The notes under the pieces are model-generated. The model was not told where the DNA came from. It was given only the letters and a program-made list of their open reading frames with translations, and did no database searches. A stretch of DNA of 64,000 bases, taken from positions 558,001 through 622,000 of the forward strand of contig NZ_CAJHCP010000003.1 of assembly GCF_904848625.1 (NCBI RefSeq), written 5' to 3'. The stretch is from Paraburkholderia metrosideri (GTDB taxonomy: Bacteria > Pseudomonadota > Gammaproteobacteria > Burkholderiales > Burkholderiaceae). The position numbers and the translations under genes are program-made. Positions 44,259 to 54,161 of the stretch are shown piece by piece. Each line of letters begins with the position of its first letter. Within the stretch, counting starts at the first letter, position 1.

Positions 44259-45263
44259 ATGCGCATGATCCTGTTCAGCAGCCGCCAGTACGACAGCGAC
44301 ACGTTCACCGAAGCTAACGCCTCTCACGGCTACGAACTGCATTTCCAGGAGTCGCACCTCGATAGCGAAACGGCGATCCTCGCGCACGGCTATGAAGTGG
44401 TCTGCCCATTCGTCAACGACAACGTCGACGCGGCCGTGCTGGAGCAACTCCATGCCGGCGGCACGCGCCTGATCGCGCTGCGCTCGGCGGGCTTCAATCA
44501 TGTCGACCTGGCCACCGCGGAGCGTCTCGGCATTCCGGTCGTCCGCGTGCCGGCCTACTCGCCGCACGCGGTGGCCGAGCATGCGGTCGGGCTGATTCTG
44601 GCGTTGAACCGGCGCTTGCCGCGTGCCGTCGCGCGTACCCGCGAAGGGGACTTCTCGCTGCACGGACTGTTGGGCTTCGATCTGCATGGCAAGACCGTCG
44701 GTGTGGTCGGCACCGGTATGATCGGGCGCGTGTTCGGCCGGATCATGGCGGGCTTCGGTATGCAAGTGCTCGCGCACGATCCCGGCACGCCCGCCGACGA
44801 CCTGCTCGCACTCGGCGCGCGCTACGTGCCGCTCGACACCTTACTCGCCGAATCCGACGTGGTCAGCCTGCACTGCCCACTGCTGCCATCCACGTACCAT
44901 CTGATCAACGGCCCCGCGCTCGCCAAGATGAAACGCGGCGCGATGCTGGTCAATACCGGCCGCGGCGGCCTCGTCGAAGCCAACGCGCTGATCGGCGCGT
45001 TAAAGGACGGCCAGCTCGGCAACCTCGGTCTGGATGTGTATGAGGAAGAAGGCGGCATCTTCTTCGAGGATCATTCGAATCTGCCGCTACAGGACGACAT
45101 ACTCGCGCGCCTGTTGATGTTCCCGAACGTGATCGTCACCGCCCATCAGGCGTTCTTCACGCGCGAGGCGATGAACGAAATTGCGCAGACCACGCTCGAC
45201 AATGTCGCAGCATGGCACGGTGGCACGCCGCGCAACACGGTGCTCGCGGCCAGCCATACCTGA
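44259..45263 (+). CDS. ldhA: D-lactate dehydrogenase (LdhA-type 2-hydroxyacid dehydrogenase)
   Basis: A 334-residue NAD-dependent D-2-hydroxyacid dehydrogenase that reduces pyruvate to D-lactate. The Rossmann loop is GVVGTGMIGRVFGRI (residues ~152-166). The catalytic triad is visible as Arg in VNTGRGGLVE (~235), Glu in LDVYEEEGG (~264) and His in VTAHQAFFT (~297). The N-terminal FNHVDLATAERLGIPVVRVPAYSPHAVAEHAVGLIL is typical of fermentative LdhA rather than glycerate or formate enzymes. The start at 44259 has GGAG seven bases before it. It is a single unit, divergent from the aspT/asdA block. Confidence 0.93.
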   Translation: MRMILFSSRQYDSDTFTEANASHGYELHFQESHLDSETAILAHGYEVVCPFVNDNVDAAVLEQLHAGGTRLIALRSAGFNHVDLATAERLGIPVVRVPAYSPHAVAEHAVGLILALNRRLPRAVARTREGDFSLHGLLGFDLHGKTVGVVGTGMIGRVFGRIMAGFGMQVLAHDPGTPADDLLALGARYVPLDTLLAESDVVSLHCPLLPSTYHLINGPALAKMKRGAMLVNTGRGGLVEANALIGALKDGQLGNLGLDVYEEEGGIFFEDHSNLPLQDDILARLLMFPNVIVTAHQAFFTREAMNEIAQTTLDNVAAWHGGTPRNTVLAASHT

Positions 45264-45275
45264 TGAAGCGGCTGC

Positions 45276-45893
45276 TTAAACGCCGCTTTCCCTGGTGGGC
45301 GAGATAGCGCGAATCGCGGTGCGGGCGTCGTCTGCGGCGCCGCACATGTCGCGTAGCAATACCGCCTCCCGCTCGTGCACTTCTACCGGACACCAGCGCG
45401 CGCCCGCATCCGCGAGATAGCGCGCGCGATGCTGCCCGTTGCGAAACGCCACCACGCCTTCACGCTCGATACCCAGCCAGCCGAGCAAACCCGGTGCGCG
45501 GCGCGTCGAGATCGTCACATAGGGCATCTGCGGAATGCGCGGGCTGTCTGGATCGAGAAACTCGCGGATGCCGCGCACCTTGCCCGAATGCCATTCGGCC
45601 ACGGGCCTCAGCACGTAGTCGGTGTTATCGCGATCAGCGCAGGCAAGCAGTTTGCGCACGTCGACCAGCACGACCTGATGACGCGTGCCGTCGGTGACGA
45701 ATACGCGTTTCAGGCGCACATGGTCGTACCATGGATGTTCGTGCAGGGGCACGATCCAGACCGTTTCGGCACAAGCCGGCGTGCCGGCCGACGATGAAGT
45801 GGACAAGGTCAAAGGCAGGCTCGATAAGCCGGCAAAAAAACGCCAGCGTGTGAATAGAGCGGTAACGCTACGAGCCGATTGTGAAAGAAGCAT
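45276..45893 (-). CDS. Conserved hypothetical, possibly plasmid fertility inhibition factor family
   Basis: A 205-residue protein. Conserved-looking parts are WIVPLHEHPWYDHVRLKRV (residues ~46-64), VVLVDVRKLLACADRD, REFLDPDSPRIPQMPYVTI and the strong block GVVAFRNGQHRARYLADAG, followed by PVEVHEREA. From memory, NGQHRARYLA is the signature of proteins annotated as FiwA-like plasmid fertility inhibition factors, which block conjugative transfer of other plasmids. The N-terminal ~40 residues look poorly conserved and the real start could be internal. No other plasmid genes are nearby, so the role here is uncertain. It converges on ldhA with only 12 bases between stops. Confidence 0.6.
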   Translation of the reverse strand: MLLSQSARSVTALFTRWRFFAGLSSLPLTLSTSSSAGTPACAETVWIVPLHEHPWYDHVRLKRVFVTDGTRHQVVLVDVRKLLACADRDNTDYVLRPVAEWHSGKVRGIREFLDPDSPRIPQMPYVTISTRRAPGLLGWLGIEREGVVAFRNGQHRARYLADAGARWCPVEVHEREAVLLRDMCGAADDARTAIRAISPTRESGV

Positions 45894-45986
45894 GACGAGC
45901 CACTCTATTAATTACTTAGCATCGACAACTTGCACGAGCGTGCGGGATAAGCGCGCCCACGGATGCCGACCTCCACGGGTTCAACG

Positions 45987-46814
45987 ATGATAGCCACCCA
46001 AAATTTCAGCGACTACGTGCGCATCGAATCTGACGAGGATATCGGCGTCGCGACGATCGTCCTTGAGCGTCCCGAGCGGCGCAATGCAGTGGACCGTGGC
46101 ATCGCGCAGGCGTTGAGCGCCGCGTTCAGCCGCTTCGAGGCGGAGCCCGCGTGGCGCGCAGCGGTGCTGTTCGGCGCAGGCGGCACGTTTTGCGCGGGCG
46201 CGGATCTGAGCGCGCTGGCCGACGACACCCGTCGCAACGAACTGCACGCCGACGGCCACGGTCCTGGCCCGATGGGACCCACGCGGATGAGCTTCAGCAA
46301 GCCCGTGATCGCGGCGATTGCCGGCTACGCGGTGGCGGGCGGCCTGGAACTGGCCGCGATGTGCGATCTGCGGGTGGTCGAAGAAGACGCGGTGCTCGGC
46401 GTGTTCTGCCGGCGCGTCGGCATTCCGTTAATCGACGGCGGCACGATCCGCTTGCCGCGTCTGATCGGGCTATCGCGGGCGTTGGATCTGATACTGACTG
46501 GACGCGCGGTGAGCGCGCACGAAGCGCTCGACTTCGGACTCGCGAACCGCGTGGTGCCGAAAGGCTCGGCCCGTGCGGCCGCCGGGCAACTGGCCGCCGA
46601 ACTCGCCGCGTTTCCCCAGGCGGCGCTGCTCGCCGACCGCCGCTCGGCCATCGAAAACAGCACGCTCCACGATCTCGCCGAGGCGCTGCGGCGAGAAGGC
46701 GCGGGCGGTTACCAGGCAGTGTTCGACGAAGGTGTCGCCGGGGCGGCGAATTTTGCGGACGGCGGGGGTCGTCATGGCTATCTATTGCAAACCGGAGCGC
46801 GCACAAAACGCTGA
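45987..46814 (+). CDS. Crotonase-superfamily enoyl-CoA hydratase/isomerase
   Basis: A 275-residue crotonase. The oxyanion-hole blocks are seen as GAGGTFCAGADLSALAD (residues ~67-83) and the region after AAIAGYAVAGGLELAAMCDLRV (~110-131), where the catalytic Glu of the hydratase is E in GGLELA. The second Glu lies in the AVLGVFCRRVGIPLIDGGTIRL stretch. Frame and start (ATG at 45987, or 45963) are not decided by a clear ribosome-binding site. Substrate is not known from sequence. No fatty-acid or aromatic-CoA genes are adjacent. Confidence 0.88.
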   Translation: MIATQNFSDYVRIESDEDIGVATIVLERPERRNAVDRGIAQALSAAFSRFEAEPAWRAAVLFGAGGTFCAGADLSALADDTRRNELHADGHGPGPMGPTRMSFSKPVIAAIAGYAVAGGLELAAMCDLRVVEEDAVLGVFCRRVGIPLIDGGTIRLPRLIGLSRALDLILTGRAVSAHEALDFGLANRVVPKGSARAAAGQLAAELAAFPQAALLADRRSAIENSTLHDLAEALRREGAGGYQAVFDEGVAGAANFADGGGRHGYLLQTGARTKR

Positions 46815-47029
46815 CCATTTTTACGCGCCGACGCATGACCGCCGCATCGCAGCAGGCGTGCGCATCCGGTTTTCAGCAAAAAACAACAACTGCCTTACGA
46901 CTCAGCAAGGCGGTTTTGACTTAGGTAGAATCCCCTACTGTTTTCCCCCTGCCCGGCGCAGGCGTTTTCGCCCCGAAAACGCGCGTCGGCCGCGCGGCGT
47001 TCCGTCGTGCCGATTCACGTTCCTCCACC

Positions 47030-48196
47030 ATGCCTTTACCCCTGCTAGCCCTTGCCATTGCTGCGTTTGGAATCGGTACCACCGAATTCGTGATCATGGG
47101 GCTGCTGCCCGATGTCGCGCGCGATCTGTCCGTGTCGATCCCCGCCGCCGGGATGCTGGTGTCGGCTTATGCGCTCGGCGTCACCATCGGCGCGCCGATC
47201 GTCGCAATCGCGGTTGCCAATATGCCGCGCAAGAAAGCGCTGATGAGCCTGATCGGCGTGTTCATCGTTGGCAATATGCTGTGCGCGGTTGCGCCGGGTT
47301 ACGCGGTGCTGATGGCCGCGCGCATCGTCACGGCGTTCTGCCATGGCGCGTTCTTCGGGATCGGCTCGGTGGTGGCAGCAGGGCTGGTCGCGCCGAACCG
47401 CCGTGCGCAAGCCATCGCGCTGATGTTCACCGGTCTGACGCTCGCCAACGTGCTGGGCGTGCCGCTCGGCACCGCGCTGGGCCAAGCTGTCGGCTGGCGC
47501 GCGACTTTCTGGGCAGTGACCGGCATCGGCATCATCGCCGCCGCTGCGCTGGCCGTGTGTCTGCCGGCCAGAATCGAGATGCAGAAGGCGAGCCTCGTCC
47601 GCGAATTCAGCGTACTGAAAAACCCACAAGTGCTGATGGTGCTCGGGATCAGCGTGCTCGCATCGGCCAGCCTCTTCTCGACCTTCACCTACATCACGCC
47701 GATTCTCGAAGACGTGACCGGCTTTACGCCGCATGCGGTCACGATGGTGCTGTTGCTGTTCGGCCTCGGGCTGACGGTGGGCAGCACGCTCGGCGGCAAG
47801 CTGGCCGACTGGCGGTTGATGCCGTCGCTGATCGCGTTCCTGCTGGCTATCGCCGTGATCCTGACGATCTTCGCGGGCACGATGCACGCCGCGATTCCGG
47901 CGATGATCACGATTTTCGTGTGGGGCATTCTGGCTTTCGCGATCGTGCCGCCGCTGCAAATGCTGATCGTCGACCGCGCGAGTCATGCGCCGAATCTGGC
48001 GTCGACGCTGAACCAGGGCGCGTTCAATCTCGGCAATGCCACCGGAGCGTGGCTGGGCGGCATGGCAATCGGCGCGGGCGCGCCGCTGACCACCCTGCCG
48101 TGGGTCGGTGTGGCGACGTCGATTGGCGCGTTGCTGTTGACGCTGTGGTCGGTGTCGATCGATCGGCGCGCGCAGCGGATGGCGGTGGCAAGTTAA
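47030..48196 (+). CDS. MFS transporter (AraJ/YdhP-like DHA1 family)
   Basis: A 388-residue twelve-helix carrier of the DHA1 (sugar-efflux/drug) branch. It begins LALAIAAFGIGTTEFVIMGLLPDVA, the signature of AraJ/YdhP-type exporters, and has the loop 2-3 motif NMPRKKAL (residues ~63-70). The antiporter motif in helix 5 reads LGVPLGTALGQAVGWRATF. A second LPxxGxxW-type half follows. The start at 47030 has no classic ribosome-binding site but is the first ATG of the conserved N-terminus. Substrate is unknown. Confidence 0.9.
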   Translation: MPLPLLALAIAAFGIGTTEFVIMGLLPDVARDLSVSIPAAGMLVSAYALGVTIGAPIVAIAVANMPRKKALMSLIGVFIVGNMLCAVAPGYAVLMAARIVTAFCHGAFFGIGSVVAAGLVAPNRRAQAIALMFTGLTLANVLGVPLGTALGQAVGWRATFWAVTGIGIIAAAALAVCLPARIEMQKASLVREFSVLKNPQVLMVLGISVLASASLFSTFTYITPILEDVTGFTPHAVTMVLLLFGLGLTVGSTLGGKLADWRLMPSLIAFLLAIAVILTIFAGTMHAAIPAMITIFVWGILAFAIVPPLQMLIVDRASHAPNLASTLNQGAFNLGNATGAWLGGMAIGAGAPLTTLPWVGVATSIGALLLTLWSVSIDRRAQRMAVAS

Positions 48197-48372
48197 ATAG
48201 CGCAGTGAGCGCAGCGGGCGTAAGCTTCGCGCCCGTTCAGTTTCTTCTCTTCGATCGTGGCCGGAACGCGTCGCGCCCGCGAATCACTGCAGCATCACCG
48301 CGGCGTCACCGGCGCCACAGCGCACGCCGTCACAGGTGCCAACGCGTTGCACCCGTAGTAGCATCCTGGCCG

Positions 48373-49532
48373 ATGAAAGTCATCTTCACCCGCGATTTCC
48401 TCGCGCTGATCCTCAGCGTTGCCGTTGTCGGACTCGGCAGCGGCGCGACGCTTCCGCTCACCTCCCTCGCATTGACGCAAGCAGGCTACGGCACCGACGT
48501 CGTCGGCCTGCTGACCGCTGCGCAAGCGGGCGGCGGTCTCATCATTGTCCCGCTGGCTGGCTGGATCGCGGCGCGCTTCAACGGCCGCCAGGTGATTGTC
48601 GGCGCGGTGCTGGTCGTCGCGTTCGCCACCGCGCTGATGCAACTGTCGCGAACCTGTGGCTATGGGCCGTGTTACGGCTGTTGTGCGGTGCGGCGTTGAT
48701 GCTGCTCTTCACCATCGGCGAAGCCTGGGTCAACCAGTTAGCCGACGATGCTTCGCGGGGCCGCGTGATCGCGATCTACGCGACCAACTTCACGCTATTC
48801 CAGATGTCGGGGCCGGTGCTGGTGAGCCAGATCGCCGGACTCACGCACTGGCGCTTCCTGCTTTGCGGTGTCATTTTTTTGCTGGCGTTGCCGATGCTCG
48901 CGACGATCCGCGCCACCCCTCACGCGTCCAACGATGAACACGCAGCACATGGAAGCTGGCGCCGGGTCTTGCCGCAGATGCCCGCGCTGGTGATCGGCAC
49001 CGGCTTCTTCGCGCTATTCGACACAATCGCGTTGTCGCTGCTGCCGCTTTTCGCGATGTCTCACGGCATCACGAGCGAAGTGGCCGTGCTGTTCGCTTCG
49101 GCGTTGCTGCTCGGCGATACGACGATGCAGTTTCCGATCGGCTGGCTCGCCGACCGGCTCGGGCGTGAGCGTGTGCATATCGGTTGCGGCGTGGTGGTCG
49201 TGGCGCTGTTGCCGTTTTTGCCGTGGGCGGTCAAGTCGCCGTGGTTGTGCTGGCCACTGCTGTATGTGCTCGGCGCGGCTGCTGGAGCGATCTATACCTT
49301 GTCCCTGGTGGCATGCGGCGAGCGCTTTCGCGGCGTCGCGCTGGTATCGGCGAGTTCGCTGGTCGGGGCGTCGTGGAGCGCGGCGAGTTTTGGCGGGCCG
49401 CTGGTGGCGGGCGCATTGATGAAGCGCGTGGGCGATAACGCGATGGTTGGCGTGCTGCTGGCTGCCGCGCTCGCGTTTCTGGTTGCCGTGTGGTGGGAAA
49501 AGCGCCGTGGTTTCACGGCGATGGCCGGTTGA
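48373..49532 (+). pseudogene. MFS transporter with a single-base frameshift
   Basis: This gene would encode a 386-residue carrier (YcaD-like: FTRDFLALILSVAVVGLGSG at the start, then TAAQAGGGLIIVPLAGW). In the first frame translation reads ALMQLS and then a nonsense tail ending at 48699. In the next frame, from about 48651, NLWLWAVLRLLCGAALML and the remaining nine helices follow to 49532. Restoring one base at 48649-48650 (TCGCG then AACCTG) joins the halves exactly. The total of 1160 bases is one short of a codon multiple. It is either a recent frameshift or a sequencing error; codon use is otherwise intact. Confidence 0.85.
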
Positions 49533-49582
49533 CGTAGTGCGCAGCCGTGTACGGTTGCTTCGCAGATTGCGCGTTATCCATC

Positions 49583-49624
49583 AAAAAACGGGGAAGCCGA
49601 CGTGAGCGGCCTCCCCGTTTTTTT
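49583..49624. terminator. Bidirectional rho-independent terminator
   Basis: An A-run, a G/C-rich stem (ACGGGGAAGCCG and CGGCCTCCCCGT arms with loop ACGTGAG) and a T-run lie between the convergent MFS and fahA genes. They serve both directions. Confidence 0.8.
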
Positions 49625-49657
49625 GCGGCGCCGCGCCATTCAGGCGCGACTTCTGCG

Positions 49658-50962
49658 TCACTTCAGCGCCGGTACGATCTCGCCTGCGCACGCGCCGAAT
49701 CCCACGCGGTAGCCGTCGCCCTGGCACCAGCCGAGCAGCGTGAGTTCATCGCCGTCTTCAATGAAACTGCGCGTGCCGCCTTCGTTCAACTCCAATGGCT
49801 TGTTACCGTTCCACGTCAGTTCCAGCAGGCTGCCGAACGAGTCGTCCGTCGGGCCGCTGATCGTGCCCGAACCCATCAGATCGCCAACGCGCGTATTGCA
49901 GCCCGATACCGTGTGATGCGCAAGCTGCTGCGCCATCGTCCAGTACATGTGCCGGAAGTTGGTCCGTGCGATCGTGCTCGCCCGCTTCGCCTGCTGCGGG
50001 CGCAGCGTCACCTCCAGTGTGATATCGAACGCATGCCTGCCTTCGTGCCGCAGATACGCCAGCGGCGCCGGTTCCTGCACCGGCTGCGCGACGCGGAACG
50101 GTTCGAGCGCGTCGAGCGTGACGATCCACGGCGAGATCGTGGTGGCAAACGTCTTCGCGTTGAACGGGCCGAGCGGCACGTATTCCCATTGCTGAATATC
50201 GCGCGCGCTCCAGTCGTTCAGCAGCACCATGCCGAAGATATGCGCTTCGGCATCCGCGCACGCAACCGGTTCGCCCAACGCATTGCCCGCACCGATCACG
50301 AAGCCCGTTTCCAGTTCGATGTCGAGCTTGCGGCATGCGCCGAACACAGGGCGCTCCTGATCCGGCAGCTTCAACTGACCATTCGGACGACGCACCGGCG
50401 TGCCGCTCACCACCACCGACGACGCCCGCCCGTTGTAACCGATCGGCATCTCGGACCAGTTCGGCAGCAACGCGTTCTTCGGATCGCGGAACATGGAACC
50501 GACGTTGGTGGCGTGCTCCTTCGACGAATAGAAGTCGGTGTAGCCTGGAATGTGCACAGGCAGATGCAATTTTGCGTCGGCCTGGCGAACCAGAACCCTG
50601 GCGCGCAACGCAGCGTCGTCGCGCAACATCGCGGTGTCGCGTGCCAGCAGCGCGCTCAACTGCACGCGGACGCTTCGCCACGTTTCGCGGCCCAGCGCGA
50701 TGAAATCGTTCAGCGTGTCGCGCGCAAAGACATCGGTCTTCGCCGCCGACAGCTTCAGCAATCCAGCCGCCTGCAACGCAGCCAGATCGACGATCTCATC
50801 GCCAATCGCCACACCCACGCGGCGCGCGTCATTCTGCCGGGCGCTAAAAACACCAAACGGCAGGTTCTGAATCGAAAAGTCATTAGTCGAATCGTTGGCC
50901 GACTCGACCCAGCTCCTGCGCGACGGATCGAGCGTCGCCTGAAGATCGCTCAATGCGTTCAT
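49658..50962 (-). CDS. fahA: Fumarylacetoacetase
   Basis: A 434-residue enzyme that splits fumarylacetoacetate into fumarate and acetoacetate, the last step of tyrosine/homogentisate breakdown. The N-terminal SH3-like domain is [17 protein letters not shown]. The catalytic region carries [21 protein letters not shown] with the active-site His and metal ligands. The conserved blocks [20 protein letters not shown] and [16 protein letters not shown] are also present. The ATG at 50962 overlaps the hmgA stop by ATGA (50959-50962) and has GGAG upstream, so the two genes are translationally coupled. Confidence 0.97.
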   Translation of the reverse strand: MNALSDLQATLDPSRRSWVESANDSTNDFSIQNLPFGVFSARQNDARRVGVAIGDEIVDLAALQAAGLLKLSAAKTDVFARDTLNDFIALGRETWRSVRVQLSALLARDTAMLRDDAALRARVLVRQADAKLHLPVHIPGYTDFYSSKEHATNVGSMFRDPKNALLPNWSEMPIGYNGRASSVVVSGTPVRRPNGQLKLPDQERPVFGACRKLDIELETGFVIGAGNALGEPVACADAEAHIFGMVLLNDWSARDIQQWEYVPLGPFNAKTFATTISPWIVTLDALEPFRVAQPVQEPAPLAYLRHEGRHAFDITLEVTLRPQQAKRASTIARTNFRHMYWTMAQQLAHHTVSGCNTRVGDLMGSGTISGPTDDSFGSLLELTWNGNKPLELNEGGTRSFIEDGDELTLLGWCQGDGYRVGFGACAGEIVPALK

Positions 50963-52305
50963 CGTTGCTCCGGGTTGAAATGTTTCTTGAGACCTTGCCA
51001 GCACTCGTAGTAATGCGCCTGCAACTGCGCAGTTTCGAGTGCGAAACGGGTGGGTTTGATCAGCGTACGTGTCTCGAACATGAACGCCATCGTGTCGCCG
51101 ACTTTTTTCGGCACCGAGGTATCGCCATGCGACGCTTTCTCGAACGTATCGGCGTCAGGACCGTGGCCCGACATGCAGTTGTGCAGACTCGCGCCGCCCG
51201 GCACGAAGCCTTCGGCCTTCGCGTCGTACACGCCATGCACGAGCCCCATGAATTCGCTCGCGACATTGCGATGGAACCACGGCGGACGGAACGTATCTTC
51301 GGCGGCGAGCCAGCGCGGCGGGAAGATCACGAAGTCGATCGTATCGACGCCCGCTGTGTCGCTTTGCGATTGCAGCACCAGAAAGATCGACGGGTCGGGA
51401 TGATCGAAGCTGATCGAACCAATCGTGTTGAAGCGCCGCAAGTCGTACTTGTACGGCGCGTAATTGCCGTGCCACGCGACCACGTCGAGCGGCGAATGGC
51501 CGATGTCAGCGCGCCATACATTGCCGTTCATCTTCGCGACGAGTTCGAAGTCGCCTTCGCGGTCTTCATACGCGGCGTGCGGCGTGAGGAAGTCGCGCGG
51601 ATTCGCGAGACCGTTCGAGCCGATCGGACCGAGATCCGGCAAGCGCAGCAACGCGCCAAAGTTTTCGCAGATGTAGCCGCGCGCGGTGTCGTCCGGCAGG
51701 CTCACCGAGAAACGCACGCCGCGCGGGATCACTGCGATTTCGAACGGTGCGACTTCGAGCCGGCCCATTTCGGTCGCGATATCGAGGCGGCCTTCCTGCG
51801 GCACGATCAGCAGTTCCCCATCGGCGTTGTAGAAAAAGCGGTCTTTCATCGAACGATTTGCCGCGTACAGATGAATCGCGCAGCCGTTCATCGATTCCGC
51901 GGAGCCATTGCCCGCCATCGTCACCCAGCCGTCGATGAAATCGGTGGGCGCGCCCGGCATGGGCAGCGCGTCCCAGCGAAGCTGATTCGGCGGCGTAGGC
52001 GGCACGTCGGCGAAATTCGCGACGAGCCGGTCGCAAGGCAACTGGGTGAACGGCATATGTACTGCCGCCGGACGAATCCGGTACAGCCACGAACGACGGT
52101 TATGGCCGCGCGGTGCGGTGAACGCGGTGCCCGAAATCTGCTCGGCGTACAGCCCATAGGCCGCGCGTTGTGGCGAATTGCGGCCTTCGGGCAGCGCGCC
52201 TGGCAGCGCCTCGGTTGCGAATTCGTTAGCAAAACCCGACTGATAGCCCGGCTCGATCTCGAGCCGCGAACTCGCTGCGGGCACTTTATGCGTTGGGGTG
52301 TCCAT
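50959..52305 (-). CDS. hmgA: Homogentisate 1,2-dioxygenase
   Basis: A 448-residue iron-dependent ring-cleavage enzyme that converts homogentisate to maleylacetoacetate. The N-terminal [26 protein letters not shown] is the family opening. The iron-ligand region is [21 protein letters not shown] (His and Glu) plus the later MSGHGPD His. [28 protein letters not shown] is also conserved. The ATG at 52305 follows GGAGAACCTTGG. It is the middle gene of an operon: AAHS carrier, hmgA, fahA. A maleylacetoacetate isomerase gene is not next to it. Confidence 0.97.
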   Translation of the reverse strand: MDTPTHKVPAASSRLEIEPGYQSGFANEFATEALPGALPEGRNSPQRAAYGLYAEQISGTAFTAPRGHNRRSWLYRIRPAAVHMPFTQLPCDRLVANFADVPPTPPNQLRWDALPMPGAPTDFIDGWVTMAGNGSAESMNGCAIHLYAANRSMKDRFFYNADGELLIVPQEGRLDIATEMGRLEVAPFEIAVIPRGVRFSVSLPDDTARGYICENFGALLRLPDLGPIGSNGLANPRDFLTPHAAYEDREGDFELVAKMNGNVWRADIGHSPLDVVAWHGNYAPYKYDLRRFNTIGSISFDHPDPSIFLVLQSQSDTAGVDTIDFVIFPPRWLAAEDTFRPPWFHRNVASEFMGLVHGVYDAKAEGFVPGGASLHNCMSGHGPDADTFEKASHGDTSVPKKVGDTMAFMFETRTLIKPTRFALETAQLQAHYYECWQGLKKHFNPEQR

Positions 52306-52359
52306 CCAAGGTTCTCCGTTGATACTCGAATCTTTTCGAATCGCTACCTGACGTTCGTC

Positions 52360-53757
52360 TCATGCGGATTGCGCTTCGGACCGCTGACCGCGCAACCGCG
52401 TCAAACCGGCCAGCGCGATCACCAGCAGCGCGGAGCACAGCACCGGCGCGGCCGCCGCCTGAAACAGCGCCGCGTTCGACCAGTTCAGCGCAATCAGCTG
52501 GCCGCCGACGAGCGGCCCGATCACCGAGCCGATCCGCCCAATGCCAAGGCTCCAGCCAATCCCGGTCGAGCGCAAGCTGGTCGGATAAAAGTGGCCAGCC
52601 AGCGCATTGACCGCCGGTTGTCCGCCGACCACGCAGAAGCCGCCCGCGAATACGGCGATCAGGAGCCACGGCAACGCGTGCGCGACGGAACCGATTGCAC
52701 CCACCGACAGCGCCGCGCCGACAAAACACACGAACAACACGCGCACGAAACCGAAACGCTCGATAAACCAGCCGAGCAGCAACGTGCCGACCACGCCGCC
52801 CGTCTGCAACACCGTGCCGACGATCACCGCGGTGCCCGCCGAATAGCCGGCGTCACGCATCACGGTTGGCAGCCAGTTCGACAGGAAGTAAAGATCGATC
52901 AGGTTCATGAAGCTGATCGCCCACAGGATTGCCGTTACCGGCCCGCGCCCCGCGCGGAACAGTTCGGCGACCGGCGCACCGCCGTTACCCTTTTCCCGCA
53001 CGACCAGACGCGTGTTCGCGTCGATCGGCAACGCCGGATTGAACTTCATCAGCCAGCGCAATGCCTGTGCGCTGCGTCCTTTGAGCACCAGAAATTGCAG
53101 CGACTCCGGTAACGCAACGAGCATCGCAAACGCAAGCAGCAACGGCACCGTGCCGCCGACCCAGAACACCGCGCGCCAGCCGTACGCCGGAATCAACGCA
53201 GCGCTGACAAAGCCGCCGAGCGCCGCACCCAGCGTGAAGCCGCACGACACCAGCATCATGCGCTTGACGCGGTGCGCGGGGGTCGAGAACTCGCCGACCA
53301 GCGCCATTGCGTTCGGCATGATGCAGCCGAGGCCGAGACCGGTGATGAAACGCAGCGTGATCAAGGCGGGAATCGTTGACACGAGCGGCGTGGCGAGCAT
53401 GGAAAGCGCGAAGAAAAACGTCGCACCGATCAGGACAGGACGACGCCCGATGCGGTCGGCCAGTACCGACAGACCCAGCGCGCCCAGCAGCATGCCGAAC
53501 AGACTGGCGCTGAACACCGGCCCTAGCGCCGCCTTCGACACATGCCATTCGCCGATCACGCTGGGCGCGACGTAGCCCATCGCCTGCGCGTCGAAGCCGT
53601 CGATCAACAGGCACAGCCCGCAGAGCGCGAACAGCATCATCTGAAACGCCGGCTGGTGCGTTTCGCGAAGTAGGTGCTCGACTTCGATCACGCTGGTGGC
53701 GTTAGCGGCGTTAGCGGCATGCGGGCCGTTGGCGGCCTCGGCCGGGGTGGCGTTCAT
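52360..53757 (-). CDS. MFS aromatic-acid:H+ symporter (AAHS family)
   Basis: A 465-residue carrier of the PcaK/BenK-type AAHS family. The first helix block is FALCGLCLLIDGFDAQAMGYVAP (with the family's Asp-Gly-Phe-Asp), loop 2-3 is LADRIGRRPVLIG and helix 4 contains RFITGLGLGCIMPNAMALVGEF. A central cytoplasmic loop and the loop 8-9 signature FIERFGFVRV follow. The ATG at 53757 after GAGGAG is preferred over a TTG at 53760. It is 55 bases upstream of hmgA on the same strand, so it probably imports homogentisate, hydroxyphenylacetate or a related acid. Confidence 0.92.
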   Translation of the reverse strand: MNATPAEAANGPHAANAANATSVIEVEHLLRETHQPAFQMMLFALCGLCLLIDGFDAQAMGYVAPSVIGEWHVSKAALGPVFSASLFGMLLGALGLSVLADRIGRRPVLIGATFFFALSMLATPLVSTIPALITLRFITGLGLGCIMPNAMALVGEFSTPAHRVKRMMLVSCGFTLGAALGGFVSAALIPAYGWRAVFWVGGTVPLLLAFAMLVALPESLQFLVLKGRSAQALRWLMKFNPALPIDANTRLVVREKGNGGAPVAELFRAGRGPVTAILWAISFMNLIDLYFLSNWLPTVMRDAGYSAGTAVIVGTVLQTGGVVGTLLLGWFIERFGFVRVLFVCFVGAALSVGAIGSVAHALPWLLIAVFAGGFCVVGGQPAVNALAGHFYPTSLRSTGIGWSLGIGRIGSVIGPLVGGQLIALNWSNAALFQAAAAPVLCSALLVIALAGLTRLRGQRSEAQSA

Positions 53758-54161
53758 CAAACAGTCTCCTCATCCTGAACGGATTGGTTGGGCGCCAGGC
53801 CGGCTCGACCGGACGGCGCACTTCGAGCGTGAGCGTGTCACGCCTGTGGAGCGAGTGGATGGGGTGGCATGCAGCGCGGACGCATCTCGAACATCGCCCA
53901 ATCGTGCGTCCGCACCGTTCCAGCCGCAGCAACGTCACGGGTTACACATAGTAAAACGAATTACGTATAGTGAAATTAACGTATACCCTGAAGCACGTCG
54001 GACCCAAGCGCTGCGAGCCGCCCGCACACGCGTTCGGCGGATAACGTTATGAGCATTTTGTTCATGAGCGCGCATGGCGGACTGCTACCATCAGTGGATG
54101 CGGCAATCGAGTCGCGTCGCCGCGCCGACTTGCGCATTTACCCTGCTCATCCTTTATTTCC
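53758..54161. other. Divergent intergenic region upstream of the homogentisate operon
   Basis: These 404 bases lie between divergent starts. It includes the A/T-rich putative operator/promoter at 53949-53986. Nothing else recognisable is present and no gene is called. Confidence 0.4.
53949..53986 (-). promoter_or_regulatory. Putative promoter/operator of the AAHS-hmgA-fahA operon
   Basis: On the minus strand TATACGTTAAT and TATACGTAATT form a tandem pair 15 bases apart. Within the same block a -35-like TTTCAC and a -10-like TACTAT are separated by 16 bases. The repeated half-sites look like an operator for an IclR- or MarR-type regulator. It is the most A/T-rich part of the interval, about 190 bases upstream of the carrier's ATG. 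Confidence 0.35.

Noticed and set aside
46573..48372. A long open frame on the plus strand before the second MFS gene
   Set aside because: It crosses the crotonase and first MFS genes in another frame; only its last part, from 48373, is a real gene start.
50953..53112. A 719-codon open frame on the plus strand
   Set aside because: Antisense to hmgA and the AAHS carrier; composition Arg/His-rich and no motif.
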